Assembly: GCF_004337985.1 (NCBI RefSeq)
Contig: NC_043744.1
Coordinates: 64,730 to 128,729, forward strand
Direction: 5' to 3'
Origin: Pyricularia pennisetigena
Taxonomy: Eukaryota > Ascomycota > Sordariomycetes > Magnaporthales > Pyriculariaceae
Length of the DNA stretch: 64,000 nt
Shown: positions 1-11,218 of the stretch, piece after piece
Layout of the letters: every line of letters starts with the position of its first letter
Position numbering within the stretch: position 1 is the first letter of the stretch
The notes under the pieces: model-generated
What the model saw: the letters and a program-made list of their open reading frames with translations, nothing else
Told to the model about the DNA's origin: nothing
Databases searched by the model: none
Made by a program: the position numbers and the translations under genes

Positions 1-680
1 GGTTATTTTAATATTTTTATTTTTTAAGCTATTATATGCGAATTATACTGTGGATAATAACCGTACCCAGTTATCCTGTTTATAATTTATATAATATTTT
101 AAATATTATTGTAATATTTGGTTTACTCGTTTTATTTATCCATTTATCTGTGGGTGGAATGCTGTAAATAATTTGTGGTCGGTTCCTAGCTATTCCATCA
201 AAAATTTCCAAAATTTTAATGTAAAAAATTTATTTTTATCCGTAATAATGCTTTCTGGAAGTCCGTAGTTGCTGACAATTATTCGTAGGAATATGTAAGC
301 GATTTTTTCGGCGTTGCTATTTTCTTTATAGGGTAGGAAATAGGCGTATTTAATAAGTTTGTCCATTATAACTAATATGCTATTATATTTAGTTTTAGTA
401 AATGGTTTTTCGGAAAATGGTAATTTGACGATAAAATCCATTATAATAGTTTACCAGGCCTTGTTAGGGGCTGGTAAAAATTGTAAAAGCCCGTAAGGTT
501 TATATTTGGCGGATTTGCTTTTTGCGCAAAATTCGCAATTTTTAATGGTTTTTCGTACTTTTTATCGTATTCCTTTGAAATTATGGTGCTGTTTTAACCG
601 TTTCCATGTTTTGGAAATCCTTTGGTGTCCGTAAATTTTATTTTCGTGGATTTTCCGTATTTTTTTTAATATAATTACCG
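1..680 (-). pseudogene. G1 integrase (zinc-binding N-terminus and catalytic core)
   Basis: Ty3-type integrase, which would insert the element cDNA into the genome. Reading right to left, the HHCC zinc-finger region (about 680-490; GHQR...TWKRLKQHH, then CEFCA) is followed by the core. The first catalytic Asp is in MDFIVKLP (about 440) and the second in IITDKN (about 230). The HPQTDGQTE-type block near 150 reads HPQ-I-N-G-stop-I-K-R. The catalytic Glu is therefore replaced by Lys and the preceding Asp by Asn, as expected for G-to-A decay. The longest open piece is 83 codons (190-441). The C-terminus is outside the window. Confidence 0.85.
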
Positions 681-699
681 TGTTGGTCGTTATAAAATT

Positions 700-1300
700 T
701 CGGTGAGCTGGTAAAAGGTTTCCGTTGTCGTTTGCCGTAAAAATTTTCCGTGTTTTTTCGGGTATTATGTTTTTATAGTTTGGTTTTTTGCTGAAAGCGT
801 CGGCCCTGCCATTTTCTGTTCCTTTTCGGTAAATAATTTTAAAATGGAATTTTAATAGGAATTTTGCCCATTTAATTTGTCGTTTGTTTAACATTTTACT
901 GGTGGTGAAATAGGTTAGGTTTTTGTGGTCCGTATAAACTAATACTTCGTATTTAATTCCGGATAATTGTGGTTTCCATTTTTTAAATGTTCGGATAATA
1001 GCCATAAATTTTTTATCGTAAATTTGGTAATTAAATTTTGGTCCATATAATTTTTGTGAAAAAAAGGCGTAAAAATGCAGGCGTCCTTTTTCGTTTCGTT
1101 GGCTAAATTGTCCTCCGATTGCGTAATCGGATGCGTCGGTTTCGATTTCGAAAGGTTTCGTTGGGTTTGGTATTTTAAGGATCGGTTTTTGTGCTATTGC
1201 ATTTCGTAGCTGTTCGAAAATTTGCTGTATTTATTCCGTTTATTGGAATTTTAGGTCTTTTTTGGTTATATTGGTTAATGGGGTGGCGATCGCGCCGTAA
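700..1300 (-). pseudogene. G1 RNase H domain
   Basis: RNase H of a Ty3/gypsy polyprotein, which degrades the RNA strand of the RNA:DNA hybrid. The first catalytic Asp lies in ETDASDYAIGG (around 1110-1145), followed by SQRNEKG, and further on YTDHKNLTYF (around 905-935) and RADAFSKKPN (around 780-815). A 147-codon open stretch (562-1005) covers the second half and runs into the integrase zinc region. Stops and the shift between the pieces make it a pseudogene. Homologous regions are at 20200-20620 (G2) and 40740-41200 (G3). Confidence 0.85.
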
Positions 1301-1329
1301 TTTTTAATAAATTTTCTGTAAAAGTTTAC

Positions 1330-2030
1330 GAATCCAAAAAATACCCGAACGTTTTTTACGTTTTATGGTTGGGGCTATTCCCTTATTATTTGGATTTTTA
1401 ATTTTTCCATCCTAATTTTTCTAGGGGCGATAATATATCCTAGGAAATTAATTTGCTTGCTATAAAAAATACATTTTTCGGGTTTAATTAAAAGTTTAAC
1501 GTTTTATAGTTTTTGTATAATTGTGTGGACGTGTTTTTTATATTTTTCCAACGTTTTGGAAAAAATAAGGATATCGTCCAGGTAAATAACGACAAAAATA
1601 TTTAAATATTCCTTAAAAACGTGGTTAATTATGGTTTAAAAGGTTGCGGGGGCGTTGGTGAAACCGAAAAGTATTACCAAGTATTTATAATGTTTTCGTT
1701 TGGTGCGAAATACTATTTTCCATTCCTCGCCTTCCTTTATACGGATTAAATTATATGCTCCTTTAAAATTTAATATTATAAACCATTGTATTTGGTAAAA
1801 TATGTTTCGAAATTCTCCTATTAATGGGAGCGGGTAGCAATTTTTTATTATAATGTCGTTTAATTGTTTATAATCCACGTATAATCGTAGTTTTCCGTTC
1901 TTTTTTGGTACGAAAAGGATTGGGTATCCTGCTGGTAATATCGATGGTTTAATGTAACCTTTTTTAAGGTTTTCCGCGAAGTATTCGTTTAAAACCTCCA
2001 TTTATATCGGATTTAAACCGTATATTTTGT
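1330..2030 (-). pseudogene. G1 reverse transcriptase
   Basis: Ty3/gypsy RT. From the right: [17 protein letters not shown] and LYVDYKQLND (fingers, about 1870-1950), the [16 protein letters not shown] block with the first catalytic Asp position read as Asn/Gly, [10 protein letters not shown] (about 1640), then YLDDILIF (about 1565-1590) with both catalytic Asp codons still present. Downstream are CFYSKQ.. and the FLGF-type block. The 121-codon open stretch (1636-2001) ends at a stop just after FTNAPATF, where the family has Gln. Confidence 0.9.
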
Positions 2031-2529
2031 GGAATTTTGGTTGGGTTCCTTTTTTTAATGGTATTTCGTGGTCGAACGGATTGTGCTCGGGTAATCCTGT
2101 TTCGAATTTTTGGCTAAATAACCGTATATAATTTTGGTATTTTTCTGGGATTTTGCCGTTTTTGGTCTGTTTTTTCGTGGTTTATATTATGTAATTGGAT
2201 CGGTTTTAACCTGTGGATAGTCGTTTTTTTTCCAATATTGGCTCCGGGGTTGGTCGTCCTTCCTGTAAATACGCCATTTGTTTTATTTGGTCCTTCCGTA
2301 CCTTATATTTCCTGTATAAACCCTATTATATTGGAGGTCGTTTAGTAATTAGGTGTTTTTCCCATTAAACTTGGCCTATAATCCAATCTATCCGGGGGTT
2401 GCTTTTTCTAAACTAAGGAATTCCTAAAATTATGTTTTTGTTCCCTATTTCCGTAATATCCAAAATAATTTGTTCTTTTCGTCCATAATTTTCCATCCAA
2501 AAGTGTACGGTTTTTGTTTCGATAATGTT

Positions 2530-2720
2530 ATTCCCGTATAAAATTGCCTTTCTTTTTACGGTTTGTAATCGATATGGTTTTTCCTTTTGTCGCCAAAATA
2601 TTCGTCGTTTTTTTACGATCTTTGGAAAAATGTAATTGCTTTGTGCTCCGCTATTAAGGAGCGCTTGTATGGGTTTTTTATTAAATCGTATATTTAGGAA
2701 TATATATTCGTGTGCTGCCT
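2530..2720 (-). pseudogene. G1 aspartic protease, catalytic Asp changed to Asn
   Basis: Retroviral-type aspartic protease between gag and RT. The active-site strand reads ALLNSGAQSNY (around 2640-2680), where the family has ALLDSGA. The GAT-to-AAT change corresponds to CpA-to-TpA on the other strand, the preferred RIP context. The downstream block ILDITEIGNKNIILGIP (about 2400-2470) fits the flap and C-terminal part. The same substitution is present in G2, G3 and G5. Confidence 0.7.
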
Positions 2721-2879
2721 TCGTGGCTTGCGTGGCGTTTAGGGTTCTTTATTCCGTTTTTGTCGCTACCGTCTAATGCCCTATACCGTCTGGCTATCTT
2801 AGTTTTTTGGCTTACTGGATTCGCGTCGTGGGTCCTTATTCTTCTTGTCTCGGGGCGTATAGCTGTTTCTAACGTTAAT

Positions 2880-3860
2880 TTTATCAAATCGGTGCCCTGT
2901 TAGTGGGTGGTGGCATTTAATCCTCGTGGTTTTCTGGAGTCGGGGTGTAAGTCCGGAGTGCTTTAGGGACAAAATTTGGCTATATATCCTAGCTTTTCGC
3001 ATTTAAAACACTTGCCACTTTTGGGATCCTTGCGAAATTTTTTATATTGGGTCGCGTTAAAGTCTATGGGTCCGCTATGTATTCCGTAGGAAATACTATA
3101 TTGGCGAAACGGTTTGGGGTATTGGTATTTACGTCCCGTATTAGTTTGTCGCAAAGCTGGCCCCTATACGCTGCGTTTTTCGCGTCGTTCCAATTTCCGT
3201 TCGTAAAATCGGTTATCGATTTTAACTGCTAGCTTTACGTATTCGGCTAAAGTATCGGGTCGTTTTTTTTTTAACAAATTCGTTTTTAACTTTTTTTTTA
3301 AATCCCGCATAAAAGCGTGCTATTAGGGTTTCGGGGCCCTATAGTAGTTTAGCGGTAATTTGTCGAAATTCACTGGTATATTTGGATACCGATTTAATTT
3401 GGGTAAGGCGTACCAATTTACGCTTAATTGTACGTTCCTCGTTTAGGCTACCGAATACTCCCCTAAAACATTTTTCGAAATTTTCGTAATCGTCGAAAAT
3501 ACGGTTAGTTTTAATTTTACGGTTTTTTTCCTTATCGTAGTCCAAATAATTTCGTAGGATTAGTTCGAACCAGGTAAACGTATCGCCCTTTAATAGCGAA
3601 ATTGCGTAAATAACCTTTTTTACGTTATTATCGAAATTGTCCTCGTTAAAATAAAGGTAAACCCGGGTTCCCGTAAAAAATCCCTGCAGGGTATTTGGGG
3701 TATTATTATAAGGTAATGGTAAAAAATATTTAATATAATTCCTATTAGTTCGATTAATTTATTCGGTTATTCGTTCCTAAAATTATCGATTTTTTGTTTG
3801 GAGCGTCGCGACCATTTAACGCAAAACGTTAGCGCTGGCCGGAACGTTAATGGTAAAAAG
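2880..3860 (-). pseudogene. G1 Gag with zinc knuckle
   Basis: Capsid/nucleocapsid protein of the chromovirus, which packages element RNA. From the right: the capsid-like part (about 3860-3300) with the block FRGVFGSLNEERTIKRKL, then AEYVKLAVKIDNRFYERK, the Arg-rich linker, and one zinc knuckle at about 2985-3040. The knuckle reads CFKC....Y....C instead of CX2CX4HX4C, so the zinc-binding His is Tyr (a CAC/CAT to TAC/TAT change). Several short open pieces (3339-3545, 2963-3154) belong to the same protein in shifted frames. Confidence 0.8.
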
Positions 3861-3950
3861 GGTTTAAGGGGTGGTTTTGTTGGAAAACATTATTTCGGCG
3901 ATATTATTCGGTATATTTTAAAGCAAAATATTAAACAGGAGCAATTAAAA

Positions 3951-4405
3951 TATTACGATTAAGGTATCGGGTAACCTATTTTTAGGGTAAAATACAGTGG
4001 GTTAAAACAACTGAACGTTTTAATTGGGTAATTGGGGTTTTTAATAATTGGGGTGAAATTATAATCGTTTTCAAATAAATATTGAGGTTAATTAAAATTT
4101 GATTGCTGTTAAGCAATTTTAAAATCGAATTTATTTACATGGTAATAAGCGTGCCTTATATAAATTATATCCCAAAAGTGATCTTTTTTAATTTATTATA
4201 AATCGCAGAAATCATTTCGCCTGATCTGTTGTGATCTTTTAAGGATTATTGAGATTACCTTTTTGGCGATCACGTGGCGTTACGTGATTTTTCCCTTAGG
4301 TAATCGATGTTTTGTTATCGGTGATTTCTTTGGGCGAGTGTCGTTAGGAGGGGTGTGACCCCGCCTGGCCTCATTGGTACCGACCCATCTTGTCTGGTCG
4401 TAACA
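3951..4405 (-). repeat. 5' LTR of G1
   Basis: 455 bp. In element orientation it starts TGTTACGACC at 4405 and ends in a sequence that was once ...CGTAACA (now CGTAATA). It is near-identical in layout to the LTRs at 38059-38513, 44866-45310, 22839-23276 and 50959-51396. Shared blocks include GGGGTCACACCCCTCC and a conserved GGTTACCCGATACC near the end. The primer-binding site would lie just left of 3951 (TTTTAATTGCTCC on the minus strand) but is altered. Confidence 0.9.
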
Positions 4406-6080
4406 CGAAACTCCTTTATTATTCCATAACCACGTATAATATTGAAAAAATAAATTATCGTTAAAAATAACGTTTAATACCGCTATTAGCAGCAATTCGA
4501 TTTATTTTTTTACTTGTTATAATGGCCGAATTCGATACCACCTGCCCTTAATCCGTTTATGGCGGTACTGTTTTTTCGATTTTTTTTTCGATTTTCGATT
4601 TTTTTTGATATTATTTTATATTTTTGACCAAATTTTATAATTCTTGCACGTGAAGGGTCGTATATATTTATATATCGTTCCATTAGATTGTGGTGCATAT
4701 ACGATATTATCTAAGCAGTTAAATTAGCGGATAGGCAAAGTATATACTTTTTTATATATAATTTATAACCGAAACTCGTTTATATTTTTAGCAATTTTAA
4801 CGATAATAACACCAAAATTTCACAGATTCGATTACGTATATAAATAAACCTCCAAATCCCGTCTCAATTATAATATCGGCTTTAAAAACTGTTTTATAAA
4901 AAAAAATGCCAACTGTGTATTTTATAAATTCTTTTGCTTTATTTAATTAATTTTGTATTATTTTTGTTTTGCAGCCAAAACTCGTGGTTTTTGCACGTGG
5001 GGGGTGGCATATATATATTTATTATAATATCACATCTTTGTACATATATCTAATCATATAAACCGTTTAGTATACGGATAGGTAAAGTATATCCAATTTT
5101 ATATATGTTTTACAATAGAAATGCTTTTTCATTTTTACCAATTTTAACATTGATAAGACCAAAATTTGAAAAAGTGAATTATATATATAAATAAGCGTTA
5201 ACGTAAAACCCGATTTGCAATACCGGGCCTTTTTATTTTTTTATATAAAAAAATGCTAAATTTGTATCCTTTTTGAATTTTTTGCTTTATTTAATTAAAT
5301 AAAACTTATATAAAAAAAACTTGTATATAATCTATTCACAAAGTAATCAAAAAATGTATCTAGTAAAAATATCTCCATTTTACCAACATTTGCGTAAATT
5401 ATTTAATTTTTTAACAAATTGTTAATTTATATAAAAATATTAATAAAACTTTTGTTTTAATCGATAATTGCGTCCATTTTGCAATATTAGGTCTACTAAA
5501 GTATAGAAACTGTAAATTAAACTAAGACTATTATTATATACTATTATTCAAGCAAGAATGAAATATAATGAAATATTACAACTTTTATTCAATATTTTAA
5601 TATTTTTCCTAATACAGTGGTTATAAAGACACGGCCGGCATTCAAATAATTAACAGACTCCAATGAATTTAACGCAAAATACTATATATTTTAATAATTT
5701 CTATTCAATTTTTTATTCGAATATTTAATTGCATATTATGGGTACACTATTTTCTTTTACCATTATAATGCGAATATTTTATATATACCCGCTATAAACG
5801 GCAAAATACCACAAATTATCGTTATATTAATAAAATAATAATTAACGATATCGCAACATTATATATATTATTAATAATACCGTTATAAACGGCGAAATGC
5901 GACAAATTATCGTTGGTGGTACCGCCATAAACGGCGAAATGCGACAAAATGTCCTCAAATTAGAACGAGCGCGATTTGTTCGGCCAATGTAATTGGTCGA
6001 AAAGCTATGTGGCTAAAAGGTATATGGAGCGTTCGGTCCCCACTGCGAAGCAGGGGGGTCTAGTTTAAGCACTGAGACTA
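4406..6080 (+). mobile_element. MULE-like non-autonomous element M2, right part
   Basis: Non-coding element collinear with M1 from 8575 to 10248 (1675 versus 1674 bp). It ends with the terminal motif GCACTGAGACTA at 6080. Near its right end are two direct copies of a motif built on CCGCCATAAACGGCGAAATGCGAC (5880-5945), a GC-rich hairpin CCCCACTGCGAAGCAGGGGG (6034-6055), then the terminus. Its left third lies beyond G1, outside the window. The bases after the end, GCATACTTA, would be its right target duplication. No reading frame is supported. Confidence 0.75.
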
Positions 6081-6429
6081 GCATACTTACCAAAAACAAG
6101 ATATTAATCGCTTTCTATAAAAGCAGTTTTACCCCGAACGACGATTTTAAAAATTTATCGTCGGAAAAAGGCCGTTTTTTGGTAATATTGCTATTATTCG
6201 CCAATTTGACGTTTTATAGGTTAAGAGAATTATACGAACCTAATATAATAATTTATTTTAAAAGGAAAATGGAAAGGAAAATAAGAAGGGGAAATTTTAC
6301 CTAATGTATAACGCTAAAGCTTTATAATGCTGTTTTAGGTTTTTTTACTGTTGGTAAAAGTGTTGCGGTGTTTTTCGGTAACATTTAATAATACGTTTCA
6401 CCTCGCGGCGCGGCTTTTCAATCGCGAAC

Positions 6430-7374
6430 GACGTATTATATCGTTTCATCGTTCTCAATTAATTTAATTCGTCCTTCAATTTTCTCGGGTTTTCCGGTAA
6501 ATTTTATCATTTTTAACCATTTTTTAATTCGCATTACTGCCGAATTAATATTGATAAACTCGTTTGAACCTCCAATGGGCGCTTTTTTCGTTATCAAGTC
6601 TACTGGATTAATTTCTTTAAAAATCCATTCAATCTTTTCAGCTTTACAACTTTCATATAACTGTTCTAAGTTTAAAAATTAATTGTAAGGCGTTTTTCCG
6701 CTGTTACCCCCAATTATACCAAGCATTGGTATAAAAATCAACTATCCGTGCATACTTCCATGCGTGAAGAAGGTAAATCTAGCTTTTTTAAAACAATTGC
6801 AATACTGGTTTCTAACATAAGCCCAATATTAAATCTATTAACCATATTCTACATTTCCCCTAACAACACGTTTTTTAAAATTCTGTGATATTTGGTCGAT
6901 ATTTAATATATAATATTACCGGTCTCCTAATCCACGGAGCATTTGTTCCCGTAAAATATTACGTATCCCATTTGAGAATTAAAATCCTTATTATTAATAA
7001 CGGACCCGTCGACAAACACGTATAATTTCGCTGTTTTAAAGTGGATTTGGATATAAAAAAGACCTTTTTAAGCGTTTTGGCGTTGCCATTCAATTCGTTT
7101 AATTATTAAATTATAATTTTCGTTATTGGCTTTTATTACTTGCGTCGCTGCGGCATATTAAAATATAACCTTCGGTTAATAAATTGATATAACGTACGCT
7201 TTTTAAACTTGTTAAACGATGTTTATACTTTGCCCCTAATTAAGTCGTCGTTACAGGTAACAGCCTATCGAACTGTCCTTTTTACCGCATATCCAAACCT
7301 GTATTACAAATTTTAACTAATTAATCGTTAAAGCTTTGCTCGTTTGCTTATTATATAATCGTTTGTAAGTTAGC
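6430..7374 (-). pseudogene. C1 RT C-terminus and RNase H
   Basis: Copia-type RNase H. In minus-strand order: a connecting region ending EWQRQNA-stop-KGLFYIQ (about 7060), then LYVFVDGSVINNKDFNSQ (about 6975-7030; the catalytic Asp of VDGS is present), GYVIFYGN, TGNIIY-stop-ISTKYHRI, RFNIGLMLETSIAIV, VCTDS-stop-FLYQCLV (second Asp block, about 6745), and after a frameshift ESCKAEKIEWIFKEINPVDLITKK (about 6570-6640), the block that usually reads NPADAMTK in this family. Most stops sit where Gln or Trp is expected. The following 340 bp to 6084 hold no further recognisable coding. Confidence 0.75.
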
Positions 7375-7383
7375 ATGAAAACC

Positions 7384-10300
7384 TAGTCTTAGTGCTTAAA
7401 CTAAACCCCCCTGCTCCGCAGTGGGGACCGAACGCTCCATATACCTTTTAACCATATGGTTTTTCGACCGATTACATTGGCCGAAAAAATCGCGCTCGTT
7501 CTAATCTAAGGACAATTTCTCGCATTTCGCCGTTTATAGCGGTACCACCAACGATAATGTGTCGCATTTCGCCGTTTATAACGGTATTATTAATAATATA
7601 CCTAATGTTACGATATCGCTAATAATTATTTTATAAATATAAAGATAATTTATGGTATTTTGCCGTTTAAAGCGGGTATATGTAATGAACTCGCATTATA
7701 ATAGCAAAAAAAATGGTGTAACCATAGTATAAAATTAAATATTCGAATAAAAAACCAAATCAAAATTATAAAAATAGATAATAATTTGTGTTGGATTATT
7801 TGGAGTTTGTTAATTATTTGAATACCGGCCGTGTTTTGATAATTACTGTATTTGGAAAAATATTAAAATATTGAGTAAAATTTGTAATTTTTCATTTATA
7901 TTTTATTTTTATTTTAAATAATGGTATATAATATTAATTTTAGTTTAAATTACAGTTTCTTTAGGTAAATGGACCTAACACTGCAAAGTGCTTGCAATTA
8001 TCGATTAAAATAAAAGTTTTATTAATACTTTTCTACAAATTAACAATTTGTTAAAAAACTAAATAATTTACGCCAAATACTGGTAAAATGAAAATGCTTT
8101 TAATGTATGCATTCCTTTATCAATCTTTTAGTAGATTTTATCTTAGTTTTTCAATTTTGAATTTCATTTAACTAAATAAACCAAAAATATAAAAATAACC
8201 CAAATTTTGCATTTTTTTAGATAAAAACACAAAAAGGGCCGGTATTATAAGTCGGGTTTTACGTTGACGTTTGTTTATATATAAACAATCCACTTTTTTC
8301 AAATTTTGGTCTTATTAATATTAAAATTGGTAAAAATGTAAAAGCATTTCGATTATAAAATATATTTAAACTTGGATACACTTTAGTCTCAGGGCTTATC
8401 CCTGAAGCCCAAAGCTCCACAATTAATCCACTCCGTTCGCTTCGCTCCAATTCGTGGCTCAATTGCGGTTTTGCAATGTACCTGTGGGTCCATCCAAAGA
8501 ACGCTTTGGTTCAGGTCTGAGGACAACTTGTCGATTTTCGCCGTTTATGGCGGTATTTTTGGCCTTTTTTTAACCGAAACTCCTTTATTATTCCATAACC
8601 ACGTATAATATTGAAAAAATAAATTATCGTTAAAAATAGCGTTTAATACCGCTATTAGCAGCAATTCGATTTATTTTATTATTTGCTATAATGGCCGAAT
8701 TCGATACCACCTGCCCTTAATCCGTTCATGGCGGTACTGTTTTTTCGATTTTTTTTGGATTTTCGATTTCTTTTAATATTATTTTCAATTTTTGACCAAA
8801 TTTTATAAATTTTGCACGTGGAGGGTCGTATATGTTTATACATCGTTATACCCAGTTTTGGTGCATATATTGGATTATATAAGCAGTTAAATAGGCGGAT
8901 AGGCAAAGTATATACTTTTTTGTATATAATTTACAATCGAAATTCGTTTATATGTTTACCAATTTTAACGACAATAAAACCAAAACTTTAAAAGTCCGAT
9001 TACGTATATAAGCAAACGTCCAAATCCAATCCTGCCTATAATATCGGCTTTAAAAAGTGTTTAACAAAAGAAAATGCTAAATGTATATTTTATAAATCTT
9101 TTTGCTTTATTTAATTAAGTTTATATTATTTTTGTTTTGCAGCCAAATTTTTATGGTTTTTGCACCTGGGGGGTGGTATATATATATTTAATATAATACT
9201 CCACTTTTGTACGTTTATCTAATTATTTTAGCCGTTAAATATGCGGATAGGTAAAGTGTATCCAATTTTATATATATTTTGCAATCGAAATGTTTTTATA
9301 TTTTTACCAATTCTAATATTAATAAAACCAAAGTTTGTAAAAGTGGATTGTATATATAAATAAACGTTAACGTGAAACCCAATTTACAATACCGGCCCTT
9401 TTTATTTTTTATAATAAAAAATGCTAGATTTGTGTTTTTTTTATATTTTTTGCTTTATTTAATTAAATAAAATTTATCAAAAAAAGCTTATCTAAAGTTT
9501 ATTAACAGACTTATAAAGAAATATTTCAATTAAAAATATTCTCATTTTACCAATATTTGCGTAAATTATTTAATTTTTTAATAAATTGTTAATTTATATA
9601 AAAATATTAATAAAAGTTTTATTTCAATCGATAATTGCATGCACTTTGCAATGTTAGGTTCACTAAGCTTTAAAAGCTGTAATTTCAGCTAAAATTACTA
9701 TTATATACCATTATTTAAAATAAAAATTAAATTTAATGAAAAAGTACAAATTTTATTCAATATTTTAATATCTTTCCATATACAGTAGCTTTTAAAACGC
9801 GGCCGGCAGTCAAATAGTCAATAAACTCCAATTAATCCAATGCAAATTACTATATATTTTTATAATTTTTATTTGTTTTTTTATTCAAATATTTAATTAT
9901 ATATTATAGTTACACCATTTCCTTTTGCTATTATAAGGCGAATATATTATATATACCCTCTACAAACGGTAAAATACTACAAATTATCCTTATATTAATA
10001 AAACAATTATCAGCGATCTCGCAATATTAGGTATATTATTAATAATACCGTTATAAACGGCGAAATGCGACAAATTATCGTTGGTGGTACCGCCATGAAC
10101 GGCGAAATGCGACAAAATGTCCTCAAACTAAAACGAGCGCGATCTTTTCGGCCAATGTAATTGGTCGAAAAACCATGTGGTTAAAAGGTATATGGAGCGT
10201 TCGGTCCCCACTGCGGAGTAGGGGGGTCTAGTCTGAGCACTGAGACTAGATACACTTTACTTATCCGCATATTTAACCGCCAATATAATCAGATATACGT

Positions 10301-11115
10301 ACCAAAAAGTAATGTTATATTAAATGTATATATACCGCCCCCACATGCAAAAACCACAAAATCTGGCTGCAATATAAAGATAATATAAAATTAATCAAAT
10401 AAAGCAAAAAGATTTATAAAATACACATTTAGCATTTTTTTTTATTAAACAGTTTTTAAAGCCGGTATTATAGGTTGAATGGACCTTGGATATCTGTGTA
10501 TATACTTAATCGAATCTCCGAAGCTTTGATTTAGTTATCGTTAAAATTGGTAAAAATATAAACGAGTTTCGATTGTAAATTATATATAAAAAAGTATATA
10601 CTTTGCCTATCCGCTTATTTAACTGCTTATATAATATGGTATATGCACCAAAGTCTAGTATAACGATATAGATATATATGTATATATATGACCCATCACG
10701 TGCAAGACTTATAAAATTTGGTCAAAAATTAAAAATAATATTAAAAAAAATCGAAAATCGAAAAAAAAATCGAAAAAACAGTACCGCCATAAACGGATTA
10801 AGGGCAGGTGGTATCGAATTCGGCCATAATAGAAGATAAAAGAGTAATTTAAATCGCTGCTAATAGCGATACTAAACGCTATCTTCACCGATATTTTCTT
10901 TTTTCAATATTTTGCGTAATTGTGGAATAATAAAGGAGTATCGGTCGAAAAAAGGCCAAAAATACCGCTATAAACGGCGAAAATCGACAAATTGTCCTCA
11001 AGCCTAAACCAGAGTGTTTTTTGAATGGACCCACAAGTACATTGCAAAGCCGTAATTGAGCCACGAAGCGGATTAATTGTGGAGCTCTGGGCTTCAGGGA
11101 TGAGCCCTGAGACTA
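7384..11115 (-). mobile_element. MULE-like element M0, split by M1
   Basis: It begins with TAGTCTTAGTGCTTA at 7384 and ends with CCCTGAGACTA at 11115, imperfect terminal inverted repeats of about 13 bp. It is flanked by ATGAAAACC (7375-7383) and CTGAAAACC (11116-11124), an 8 of 9 match. Removing M1 and its duplication leaves about 1858 bp, the same length as M1. Orientation is opposite to M1 and M2. The body is non-coding: AT-rich blocks plus the subterminal CCGTTTATNRCGG hairpin motifs. It interrupts the RT/RNase H of C1. Confidence 0.8.
8384..10248 (+). mobile_element. MULE-like element M1, complete, 9-bp duplication
   Basis: 1865 bp. The left terminus TAGTCTCAGGGCTTA and right terminus ...GAGCACTGAGACTA form an imperfect inverted repeat. 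It is flanked by a perfect 9-bp direct repeat GATACACTT (8375-8383 and 10249-10257), the duplication size of Mutator-like elements. M0 sequence resumes exactly after the second copy. The left end has a palindromic stretch near 8390-8440 and an inverted copy of the subterminal CCGTTTATGGCGG motif (about 8540). The right end has two more (about 10045-10115). No transposase is encoded, so it would need a helper in trans. Confidence 0.85.
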
Positions 11116-11124
11116 CTGAAAACC

Positions 11125-11218
11125 CGTTTTTTCGAGTTCCATTTAATTTTTTTGAACATACTTTTTATTTCCTAAATTTAACGTATTTTTTGTTTACATT
11201 CCCACGATATCATAATTG
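11125..11218 (-). pseudogene. C1 RT fragment between M0 and tRNA-like LTR copy 1
   Basis: About 94 bp joining the RT piece right of 11888 with the one left of 7375. On the minus strand it ends ...LEKTGF, and after removal of M0 it continues as GFHAN at 7374, which supports one interrupted gene. It is too short to recognise alone; the assignment rests on collinearity. Confidence 0.55.

Larger units (their letters stand above)
1..4405 (-). mobile_element. Chromovirus G1 (Ty3/gypsy), cut by window edge
   Basis: Read on the minus strand the order is 5' LTR (3951-4405), gag, protease, RT, RNase H, integrase. The integrase C-terminus, any chromodomain and the 3' LTR lie left of base 1. It is the same family as G2 (16134-23276), G3 (38059-45310) and G5 (47827-51396). 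It is inserted in the MULE-like copy M2: the sequence resuming at 4406 matches M1 from 8575 onward. The duplicated site would be CGAAA, but the other side is not visible. All reading frames are broken by RIP-type stops, so the element is dead. Confidence 0.9.

Noticed and set aside
7384..10248. Helitron ends (CTAG terminus with hairpin)
   Set aside because: The hairpin plus CTAG-like end suggested it, but the perfect 9-bp target duplication and inverted termini exclude Helitrons, which duplicate nothing.
8384..11115. One very long inverted repeat or foldback element
   Set aside because: The long inverted similarity comes from two oppositely oriented copies, one nested in the other, each with its own duplication.
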